DNA of 41,759 nucleotides. Origin: JANXSD01 sp043758125. Lineage in GTDB: Bacteria > Bacteroidota > Bacteroidia > AKYH767-A > OLB10. The stretch is taken from positions 1 to 41,759 of the forward strand of contig JAYVOC010000269.1 of assembly GCA_043758125.1 (NCBI GenBank), written 5' to 3'. Under the pieces are notes generated by a model. It did no database searches. It was not told the DNA's origin and saw only the letters and a program-made list of their open reading frames with translations. The translations under genes were made by a program, and so were the position numbers. Below are positions 7,783-15,576 of this stretch, piece after piece (the first letter of the stretch is position 1; every line of letters starts with the position of its first letter).

Positions 7783-9140
7783 CCGAAACAAACCGCATAG
7801 AATACAAACAGGAACTATCCGAAGGTTTAGAAAAGGAAGTGATTGCTTTTTTAAACTACCACGAGGGCGGAGTGCTTTATATTGGCATTGATAAAAATGG
7901 CAAAGCAATTGGTGTTGCAGATGCTGACAGCGATATGCTTAAAATTAAAGACCGCTTGAAAACAAACATTGCTCCTAGTTGTATGGGTTTGTTTGATGTG
8001 ATTAGCGAAATCAAAAGTGGAAAAGATATTATAAAAGTTACGGTTGCCAGTGGTTCGGAGAAGCCCTATCATCTGAAAAAGCAGGGTATGTCAGAACGTG
8101 GTTGCTATATTAGAATTGGTACTGCTGCCGAACCTATGCCACAAAAAATGATTGATGAATTGTTTGCAAAACGTACTCGCAATTCAATTAGTAAAATCAA
8201 ATCTAATAAGCAAGATTTAAAATTTGAGCAACTAAAAATATACTACGATGAAACAGGGATTAAATTAAATACAAAGTTCGCTGCTAATTTGGAGTTGCTC
8301 ACCGAAAAAGGGGACTATAATTACGCAGCTTATTTAATGGCTGATAAAAACAGTACTTCTATTAAATTAGCTAAGTATAAGGGAACTACTCGTGTTAATT
8401 TAGTTGAGAGTAATGAATACGGGAATTGTTCTATTGTTAAAGCTACTAAACAAGTACTTGATAAAATAGATTTAGAAAATAAAACCATTACTAAAATTAC
8501 ATCTAAAGAAAGAGGTAATAAACGAATGTGGGATTCTATTGCTTTGCGTGAAGCAGTTATTAATGCTTTTGTACATAATGATTATACTGCCGAAGTTCCA
8601 CCAAAATTTGAAATATTTGACGATAGAATAGAAATTACTTCTGCTGGAGGTTTACCTGAAGGTTTAAGTAAAGATGAGTTTTTTGAAGGCTATTCAGTGC
8701 CTCGCAATAAGGAGATCATGCGCATTTATAAAGATTTGAATTTAGTAGAGCAACTTGGGTCTGGCGTGCCCCGCATTTTAGTGAGCTACGCTAAAGATTG
8801 CTTTAAGTTTTCGGCTAATTTTTTAAGAATGACCTTTCCAAGTGCTGCGCCAGTGGGTGACAAAGTTGCTACTGATACAGGTAACGGCAATAAAACTGGA
8901 AGTGGTGAAATAGGTGGTCAAGTAGGTGGTCAAGTAGGTGGTCAAGTTGATGCTTTAACTGAAAGACAAAAAGAAGTTCTTAAAATAATAGTTGTCAATC
9001 CTAGAATATCGAGAAAGCAACTGTCTGAAAAACTTGGTATTAATGAATCTGCCATACAAAAGCATATTGATGCATTAAAGAAGAAAGGCATAATAGAAAG
9101 GGAAAGTGAAACAACAGGGAATTGGACAATAAAAGTTTAA
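7779..9140 (+). CDS. AlbA_2 (Schlafen-type) / HATPase_c_4-like / winged-helix regulator
   Basis: A 453-residue protein of the COG2865 type. The N-terminal AlbA_2 domain begins ETNRIEYKQELSEGLEKEVI and holds GGVLYIGIDKNGKAIGV. The middle has LREAVINAFVHNDYT and, near 308, RNKEIMRIYKDLNLVEQLGS followed by GVPRIL, the mark of the HATPase_c_4-like domain. A Gly/Asn linker with three GGQV repeats (about 379-390) leads to a winged helix near 393-453 (LTERQKEVLKIIVVNPRISR, then a recognition helix). These proteins are usually described as ATP-dependent transcriptional regulators and are common beside restriction-modification genes. Here it may control the locus; that is inference. Its ATG overlaps the stop of relic 1, and relic 2 follows at once. 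Confidence 0.85.
   Translation: MTETNRIEYKQELSEGLEKEVIAFLNYHEGGVLYIGIDKNGKAIGVADADSDMLKIKDRLKTNIAPSCMGLFDVISEIKSGKDIIKVTVASGSEKPYHLKKQGMSERGCYIRIGTAAEPMPQKMIDELFAKRTRNSISKIKSNKQDLKFEQLKIYYDETGIKLNTKFAANLELLTEKGDYNYAAYLMADKNSTSIKLAKYKGTTRVNLVESNEYGNCSIVKATKQVLDKIDLENKTITKITSKERGNKRMWDSIALREAVINAFVHNDYTAEVPPKFEIFDDRIEITSAGGLPEGLSKDEFFEGYSVPRNKEIMRIYKDLNLVEQLGSGVPRILVSYAKDCFKFSANFLRMTFPSAAPVGDKVATDTGNGNKTGSGEIGGQVGGQVGGQVDALTERQKEVLKIIVVNPRISRKQLSEKLGINESAIQKHIDALKKKGIIERESETTGNWTIKV
8913..8948 (+). repeat. Three tandem 12-bp repeats coding GGQV
   Basis: The unit ggtggtcaagta is repeated three times, the last copy ending in t. It keeps the reading frame and codes GGQVGGQVGGQV in the linker before the winged helix. 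Unit gain or loss would change only linker length. Confidence 0.9.
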
Positions 9141-9141
9141 A

Positions 9142-9207
9142 ATGAAATTCACCGACGAAAAATTAGAAAAGGCGTTTACCGATTTGTTGAGGCAAAAAGG
9201 AAATTAA
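9142..9207 (+). pseudogene. hsdR 5'-end relic 2 (21 codons)
   Basis: It starts ATGAAATTC and codes MKFTDEKLEKAFTDLL, then RQKGN and TAA. The intact hsdR start at 10571 codes MKFTEEKLEKAFTELL and then GHEG, so the first 16 residues differ at only two positions. The similarity ends near codon 16-20. The relic lies 1 bp past the stop of the AlbA_2 gene and 14 bp before the RhuM gene, so it could also act as a short leader ORF. Confidence 0.85.
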
Positions 9208-9221
9208 ATGAGCAATTAAAA

Positions 9222-10238
9222 ATGAATACAGGCGAAATACTTATTTACCAGAGCGCAGATGGCAACATCAAAATAGATGTTCGACTAGAAGAAGAAACTG
9301 TATGGCTTACACAGGCACAGCTAGCGGAATTATTTGGCAAGGGTAGAACAACAATAACAGAACACATTCAAAATGTATTTAACGAAGGCGAGTTGGATGA
9401 AAAAGTGGTATGTCGGAATTTACGACACACCACTCAACATGGTGCTATAGAAGGAAAAACGCAAGATAAAGAAGTAAAATATTACAACCTTGATGTAATT
9501 ATTTCGGTTGGCTACAGAGTGAAATCACTGCAAGGAACACAGTTCCGTATTTGGGCAACTCAAAGGCTCAAGGATTATATTATCAAAGGTTTTGCTTTAA
9601 ACGATGACCGTTTTAGGAGTGGCAACTCTATGAATTACTTCAACGAGTTGCAAGAACGCATACGTGAAATACGGATTTCGGAAAGGTTTTTCTATCAGAA
9701 AATAAAGGACATATATACCACGAGTATTGATTATGATGCAAAGGATGAAGAGACTCTTGAGTTTTTTAAAGTAGTGCAAAATAAATTGCTATGGGCAATA
9801 AGCGAGCAAACCGCTGCCGAGTTGGTGTATCGCAGAGCAGATGCAACATTGCCGTTGTTGGGTATGCAATCCTTAGACAAAAAAGTAGCAACAGCAATTA
9901 AGAAAACGGATGTAAGCATTGCAAAAAATTATCTGAATGAAGACGAAATAAAATTGCTCGGTTTATTGGTTGAACAATATTTAGCTTTTGCCGAAACGAT
10001 GGCACAACAACAAACCCCCATGTATATGAAAGATTGGACTAGTAGATTAGACAGCATACTTCAATTGAACGGGAGAGATTTGCTTAATCATGCTGGAAAA
10101 ATTAGTCACGAAATGGCTTTGCAAAAATCGGCTGATGAGTTCGAAAAATATAAATTGGAGCAGAATAAAACAGAGAAAGAACAAAACCTAAAAGAGTTGC
10201 AAAGTGACATAGAAAAAATAAAAAAGCTGGAGAAGTAA
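9222..10238 (+). CDS. RhuM family protein
   Basis: The 338-residue protein opens EILIYQSADGNIKIDVRLEE and ETVWLTQAQLAELFGKGRTT, the DNA-binding-like N-terminal domain of this family. It continues with VKYYNLDVIISVGYRVKSLQ and GTQFRIWATQRLKDYIIKGF, the diagnostic RhuM block. The C-terminal half is helical and ends in a Lys/Glu-rich coiled coil (EFEKYKLEQNKTEKEQNLKE). RhuM was named from a Salmonella pathogenicity-island gene; its molecular function is unknown. It recurs between the subunits of type I restriction-modification loci, as here. Relic 2 precedes it and a diverged relic 3 follows 6 bp later. Confidence 0.88.
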   Translation: MNTGEILIYQSADGNIKIDVRLEEETVWLTQAQLAELFGKGRTTITEHIQNVFNEGELDEKVVCRNLRHTTQHGAIEGKTQDKEVKYYNLDVIISVGYRVKSLQGTQFRIWATQRLKDYIIKGFALNDDRFRSGNSMNYFNELQERIREIRISERFFYQKIKDIYTTSIDYDAKDEETLEFFKVVQNKLLWAISEQTAAELVYRRADATLPLLGMQSLDKKVATAIKKTDVSIAKNYLNEDEIKLLGLLVEQYLAFAETMAQQQTPMYMKDWTSRLDSILQLNGRDLLNHAGKISHEMALQKSADEFEKYKLEQNKTEKEQNLKELQSDIEKIKKLEK

Positions 10239-10244
10239 CTAATC

Positions 10245-10401
10245 AAATTCACAAAAGAAAAAATTGAGAACAGCTTTTACTAAAATACTAAAAATGAATC
10301 TTGAAAAAATAAATGATAAGATTCTGGAAGTGAATCAAAAAAATTCAGTTTGTATGTACCTTATTGGGCTTAGCCTTTATTTAACGAGAAAATTCCTGTA
10401 G
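10245..10401 (+). pseudogene. hsdR 5'-end relic 3, frameshifted and diverged
   Basis: The first frame reads KFTKEKIEN. After a one-base shift near 10272 it continues AFTKILK, which together match MKFTEEKLEKAFTELL of the real hsdR start. The second frame stays open through ATG 10294 for 35 more codons (MNLEKINDKILEVNQKN ...) to TAG 10399-10401, with no similarity I recognise. It is more diverged than relics 1 and 2, so probably older or from another hsdR family. It follows the RhuM stop directly. Confidence 0.6.
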
Positions 10402-10430
10402 TAATGAAGGTGCTGAAATTCAATAAGATC

Positions 10431-10536
10431 TTATTTAACTCGAATTCGGAATGGTATCGAATCTTATTTTCTTGTACTTGGCTATTTGCTCGTAATCTAC
10501 TGATTTGCAATAATTTGTTATTTAACTCGAATCCGG
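10431..10536 (+). repeat. Pair of 19-bp direct repeats upstream of hsdR
   Basis: The 19-mer ttatttaactcgaattcgg at 10431-10449 recurs at 10518-10536 with one change (t to c). The pair brackets 68 bp of DNA without a gene in the 169-bp gap before hsdR. It may be the footprint of a lost small insertion. Confidence 0.7.
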
Positions 10537-12358
10537 CATTCCCTGTTACGGGTTCCAGAACTTTCCGTAAATGAAATTCACAGAAGAAAAATTAGAAAAG
10601 GCATTTACAGAGTTGTTGGGGCACGAAGGATTTCCCCACCACTTAGGCATTACCATTGTCCGAAAGCCCGATGAAGTGTTGATAGAGGAAGATTTGCAAA
10701 CTTTTCTTTTAACTCAATATGAAAGTAATGGGATTACAGTAAATGAAATCAAATCAATTATTCTTCAACTCAAATCGCTTTCATCTTCTGACCTTTACGA
10801 AAGCAACAAAACATTTTTAAAAATGCTTTCAGATGGTTTTATTCTTAAACGAGAAGATCGCAACCAAAAAGACATTTACATTCAGCTGATAGATTACAGT
10901 GGATTAAATAAACACAGGCAGCCAGAAGCAGAACAACTCATTTCTATTGCAGCAGATTCTGAAGTAGAATATACAAAAGACAACAACATTTACAAGTTTG
11001 TAAATCAATTAGAAATTATTGGTTCAGAAAAACGAATACCTGATGGTATAGTTTATATCAATGGTTTGCCTTTGGTAGTGTTTGAATTTAAAAGTGCCAT
11101 TAGGGAGGAAGCAACTATTTACGATGCTTTCAAACAACTAACGGTTCGTTATAAAAGAGACATTCCCGAACTGTTTAAATACAATACTTTTTGTGTTATC
11201 AGTGATGGTGTAAACAACAAGTCAGGTTCATTCTTTGCTCCTTACGAATTTTTCTATGGTTGGCGAAGAGTTGCAGGGTTGGCAAAAGACGTCGACGGTA
11301 TTGATAGTATGTTCACGCTCATACAGGGAATGTTTAATAAAAACCGTTTGCGTGATATTATTCGCAACTTCATTTACATTCCTGATAGCTCAAAAGAAAA
11401 ACGAAAAAATAGTTTGTCGATATCCGCAATACTATGCAGCAAGAGCTTTGTATGACAACATTAAGAAAGCCCAAAAGCCCGAAGGAAACGGAAAAGGTGG
11501 AACTTATTTTGGTGCTACTGGTTGCGGAAAAAGTTTCACTATGCTTTACCTCACACGATTGTTGATGAAAAGCGAATACTTTGAAAGTCCAACCATTGTT
11601 TTGATTACTGATAGAACCGATTTAGACGACCAACTTTCGGGGCAATTTACCAATGCCAAAAATTTTATTGGCGACAATATGGTGGTAAGTGTAGAAAGCA
11701 GAGCAAACCTAAGAGAACTATTACAAGGCAGAGAAAGCGGTGGTGTTTTTCTAACCACCATTCACAAGTTTACAGAAGACACACAACTCCTTACAAATAG
11801 ATCCAATGTAATTTGTATTTCGGACCAAGCACACAGAAGCCAAGTAAACCTTGACCAGAAAGTAAAAGTTACCGAGAAAGGCGTTACCAAAACATTTGGC
11901 TTCGCCAAATACTTACACGATTCATTACCTAATGCAACATTTGTAGGTTTCACAGGAACGCCAATAGATGCAACGCTAGATGTATTTGGAAAAGTAGTTG
12001 ATGCTTACACCATGACTGAATCGGTGAAAGATGAAATCACGGTGAGAATTGTGTATGAAGGCAGAGCAGCAAAAGTGTTATTGAATAATTCCAAACTCAA
12101 AGAGATTGAAGATTATTACGCTAAGTGTGCTGAGATTGGAAGCAATGAAAATCAAATTGAGCAGAGCAAAAAAGAAATGGCACAGATGTATGCGATCATT
12201 GGCGACCCTGACCGTTTGAAAGCAGTAGCAGAAGATTTTGTAAATCATTATGAGAAGAGAGTTTCGGAAGGTTCAACCGTAAAAGGCAAAGCAATGTTTG
12301 TGTGTAGCACACGAGAAATTGCTTATGAATTGTATAAAAATATCATTGCCTTCTTAGG

Positions 12359-12382
12359 TTCTCGAAGCTCCAGCTTCGAGAA
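12359..12382. repeat. REP-like hairpin, left end of RAYT
   Basis: A perfect 11-bp inverted repeat ttctcgaagct / agcttcgagaa has a CC loop. Read on the minus strand its core is gaagctggagcttc, which matches the core gaagcaggagcttc of the right hairpin at all but one position. Confidence 0.85.
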
Positions 12383-13015
12383 TATCGAGAGTACCAACTA
12401 TGCTCAATATTTCACCAAAAGTTTCGGCTACCCTGAAGAATGGCACAAAGGAAACCTTCCACATAGAAATAAAAAAGGTAGAATTCAATCCATCACTTTT
12501 CGATTGGCTGATAGTTTACCCCAAAGTGTTTTAAACGAAATTGAAACTGAACTAAAGGAACTTTCAGACGAAAAGAAAGATTTAGAAAAAAGAAAGAAGT
12601 ATGAATATTGGTTAGATAAAGGATTAGGTTCTTGTGCATTAGCCAATAGAGAAATGGCACAAGTCGTTCAAGAGGCTTTGCAACATCACGATGGTGATAA
12701 ATATGATTTATTAGCTTGGTCAATAATGCCAAATCACGTTCATGTTTTAATTAAAACAACTGATGATTTACCACGGATTATTCAATCTTGGAAATCATTC
12801 ACAGGCAAATGGGCATTAGCTAATAACAAAAAATTCAACTTAGGAATTGATAATGACATCGAAAAATTTTGGATGCCTGAATATTGGGACAGATTTATTA
12901 GAGATGGAGACCATTTTAATAATACTGTTAGATATATTTTGAATAATCCTATTAAAGCAAATTTACCTGAAGATAATATCGCTTATCTTTTTAGGGGTTG
13001 CCATTTAAACGATAA

Positions 13016-13035
13016 GATGAAGCAGGAGCTTCATC
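13016..13035. repeat. REP-like hairpin, right end of RAYT
   Basis: A perfect 8-bp inverted repeat gatgaagc / gcttcatc encloses AGGA. It shares its core with the left hairpin in the opposite orientation, so the transposase gene lies between two inverted REP-like units. Confidence 0.8.
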
Positions 13036-14401
13036 CCACCCAGATTAAAATGATTATGACACGAGGTAAAGATGATGAAGAAATTCTTTACAAAATGTTA
13101 GGCACTCCTGAACACCGCAAAGAACTTGACCGCCAATTCAAGAATGAGAAATCTAATTTCAAAATTGCCATTGTAGTTGATATGTGGCTAACAGGTTTTG
13201 ATGTGCCATTCTTGGATAGTATTTACATTGATAAACCTATTCAACGTCATAACTTAATTTAAACCATTTCAAGAGTTAACCGCAAGTTTGAAGGCAAGAA
13301 CAAAGGTTTAGTAGTTGATTATATCGGTATCAAAACACAAATGAATTTAGCGTTGAAGCAATACAGTGAAGGCGACAAAGATAATTTTGAAGACATTGCA
13401 GAATCCATCATCATTGTTAGAAATCATTTGGACTTGTTGGCTAAACTGTTTCACACATTTGATAGTTCAAAATATTTTAAAGGCACAACGCTTCAACAAT
13501 TAAACACGTTGAATTTAGCTGCTGAATTCGCACAAAAATCAAAAGAATTTGAAACCCGATTTATGGGCTTTGTAAAGCGACTAAAAGCCGCTTATGATAT
13601 TTGTGTTGGAAGTGAACAATTAACGCAGTTAGAAAGAGATTATACTCATTTTTATTTGGCGGTTCGTTCCATTGTTTTCAAACTTACCAAAGGTAATGCA
13701 CCCGACACAGCACAGATGAATGCAAAGGTTAGGGAAATGATAAAAGAAGCATTGCAAAGTGACGGAGTTGAAGAAATATTTAAACTCGGTGATGATGCAG
13801 AAACCGAACAAGACATTTTTGATGAAGACTATTTGGCTAAGATTGAAAAAATTAAATTGCCTAATACAAAAATCAAATTGCTACAACAACTATTAGCAAA
13901 AGTGATTGCAGAGATTAAAAAAGTAAACCGAGTAAAAGGAATTGATTTTTCTAAAAAAATGCAAACACTTGTTGATAGATACAACAACCGTGATGCAAAC
14001 GACATTTTGAGAAGTGAAGTATATGAGGAAATGGCAAACGCTTTGACAGATTTGATTTGGGAAGTTCACAAAGAATTTTCGGCAGGTGACGAATTGGGAA
14101 TTGATTTTCAAGAAAAAGCATTTTACGACATCCTAAAAGAACTTTGTGTAAAATATGACTTCAAATATCCAGACGATAAAATGATTGAACTTGCAAAAGC
14201 GGTTAAAGACCTTGTTGACGGTCAAGCCAAATTTCCAGACTGGAACAAACGAGACGACATCAAATCAGCATTAAAAGTTGGACTCATTCTTTTACTTGAC
14301 GAGTTTGGTTATCCACCAGTAGAACGTGACGAAGTGTATGTAGAAATTTTTGAGCAGGCAGAGAATTTTAAGAAGTATAACAAAGAGTAAATTATAAAAG
14401 A

Positions 14402-14597
14402 ATGGCAAACACAATTAGAGTTAAAAAAGCTGGTGGTGAATGGCTTGCTATTAGAGATGAAGCATCCAGAGGAAGATATTTTCCAACACAAAAAAGCATA
14501 TCTATATGCTAGAGGTAAAGCTCTTAATAATGGATTATCTTTTACAGTATATTCTCCAAATGGTGAAATTAAGGCTGTTATAAATCCGAAGTTGTAA
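14402..14597 (+). pseudogene. DUF2188-like small protein, frameshifted
   Basis: The first frame reads MANTIRVKKAGGEWLAIRDE, then ASRGRYFPTQK. A one-base shift in the A6 run at 14490-14495 leads into KAYLYARGKALNNGLSFTVY and SPNGEIKAVINPKL with TAA at 14595-14597. The joined ~65-residue product has the length and layout of DUF2188-like proteins: an N-terminal basic strand pair, GEW, then a helix with an Ala-Arg pattern and a final strand pair. The function is unknown. It lies 11 bp after hsdR. Whether the shift is real or a sequencing error cannot be told from one sequence. Confidence 0.55.
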
Positions 14598-14894
14598 AAT
14601 GGCGTGGCAACAAGAATGTATTTAATATTGCACAATATTGATTAAACCTAAACTTTAATAATGAGATTTTGAAGAAAAATTCAGAACGAAATTCATGTCT
14701 TCTATCCCATTTGCACCAAGTTTAAGTACGTTTACTATATTAATATAATTGCTAATAATCTTTGGTCACAATGTTTCAAAAAAGCATACGAATGAAATTT
14801 GGTCAATTATATTTGGATTTATTTCAAATATAAAGTTTAGACAAGCTGTTTTTCCAAAGAAAGTAATATAATTTGAAGGCGAAAATTTTTAACT
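14598..14894. other. Intergenic, no clear gene
   Basis: AT-rich, with only short open stretches. One of about 40 codons ends near 14870 (GHNVSKKHTNEIW ...) and matches nothing I know. It probably contains decayed coding DNA. Confidence 0.4.
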
Positions 14895-15224
14895 ATGAAA
14901 TTTGAATTGATTTCTGATGGACGTATGGCTTCTTTCGAAAGCTGCGAAACTTATGATTTATTCCTAAAGAAAATGTTGCCAACCTTTTGGTTTAACAAGA
15001 ATGTTCCTAGTGATGTTTTAGATAGCATTAGAGTTATTAGAAAGCTAATTGAGGCAAGCTATTTTGAATATGAATTTTGTGATGTTGCTGCATTAAAGGC
15101 TGCCTTAATTTTTGAAATGGCTTTAAAAATTCGCTACCACGATTTGACCAATGAGACATGGAATATTAAAGTAAAAAATCAGCCAAAGCGTGATTTGGCG
15201 AATTTAATAAAGTGGACTGACTAA
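14895..15224 (+). CDS. Hypothetical protein, 109 aa
   Basis: I do not recognise this family. The product begins MKFELISDGRMASFESCETY and is rich in aromatic and acidic residues. A helical middle (DSIRVIRKLIEASYFEYEFC) leads to AALKAALIFEMALKIRYHDL, and the end is RDLANLIKWTD. It has no signal peptide, membrane segment or Cys cluster. The abrupt end and the position in a decayed defence region suggest it may be the N-terminal part of a longer protein. The purine-rich stretch aatttgaaggcgaaaa upstream could serve as a ribosome site. It is transcribed in the direction of the restriction locus. Confidence 0.5.
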   Translation: MKFELISDGRMASFESCETYDLFLKKMLPTFWFNKNVPSDVLDSIRVIRKLIEASYFEYEFCDVAALKAALIFEMALKIRYHDLTNETWNIKVKNQPKRDLANLIKWTD

Positions 15225-15513
15225 AGAACATAGAAAAAACTTTATACGATGGTACTTATATTTTAAAAATAACAAATAGGTTTTCTGAGCGATAACACTT
15301 ACCAATCTATTATAAGAAACAAGGGCAAACTTTCGTTCGCCCTCGCTATTGTATAAGGTAAATCTTATTGCTGATAGGTTGCTCCTCAACAGAGCCTATT
15401 TCCTCTTCAGATTTACGTCGGGAGTATAATGCTTTTTTTTGTTAAAAACACCAACTATTTTTGAGCTCATTACCCAATTAATAAAGATTTAAAAATGAAA
15501 ATAATATTCCATA

Positions 15514-15563
15514 CTAAATAAAAGTCCCCATAAAAACTTATTAGAAAGGGGACTTTTATTTAG
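15514..15563 (-). terminator. Terminator of the RCC1 protein gene
   Basis: A 16-bp perfect inverted repeat ctaaataaaagtcccc / ggggacttttatttag with an 18-base loop lies 14 bp past the stop codon of the minus-strand gene. Its AT-rich outer part provides a U-run in both directions, so it may serve both strands. Confidence 0.85.
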
Positions 15564-15576
15564 TTAAATTTAAATT

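Larger units (their letters stand above)
12351..13041 (+). mobile_element. RAYT (REP-associated tyrosine transposase, Y1_Tnp) inserted in frame in hsdR
   Basis: Between two HsdR segments the frame reads NYAQYFTKSFGYPEEWHKGN, IQSITFRLADSLPQ, then LLAWSIMPNHVHVLIK with the HUH pair HVH at 12735-12743. YWDRFIRDGDHFNNT and VRYILNNPIKANL follow, with the likely catalytic Tyr at 12933-12935. These are hallmarks of IS200-like RAYTs, single-strand transposases linked to REP palindromes. The reading frame is open across both junctions, so the transposase is fused into hsdR with no ATG of its own in frame near the start. Hairpins lie at both ends. The exact ends are uncertain by about 20 bp, and a short piece of hsdR seems to be missing. 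Confidence 0.87.
10571..14390 (+). pseudogene. hsdR: Type I restriction endonuclease subunit HsdR, broken
   Basis: HsdR is the translocating ATPase and nuclease of type I systems. The first frame (10571 to about 11397) holds the nuclease domain, with D158 and E172-F-K174 in PDGIVYI ... VVFEFKSA. A one-base gain in an A-tract (11397-11401 or 11404-11409) shifts the frame; that frame ends at 11455. The next frame holds CRYPQYYAARALYDNIKK, Walker A GATGCGKS, SDQAHRSQ where DEAH is normal (11823-11834), and FVGFTGTP. After TREIAYELYKNIIA an in-frame RAYT insertion intervenes (about 12351-13041). The frame resumes IKMIMTRGKDDEE ... GFDVPFLDSIYIDKPIQ. At motif VI, QTISRVNR has its CAA changed to TAA (13260-13262). 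The C-terminal helical domain stays open in the same frame to 14390. As read, no complete HsdR can be made. Confidence 0.92.

Noticed and set aside
11235..13262. A stand-alone 675-residue ATPase-transposase protein
   Set aside because: The first ~55 codons are an out-of-frame reading of hsdR. The open frame is hsdR after the frameshift plus the inserted RAYT, not a new enzyme.
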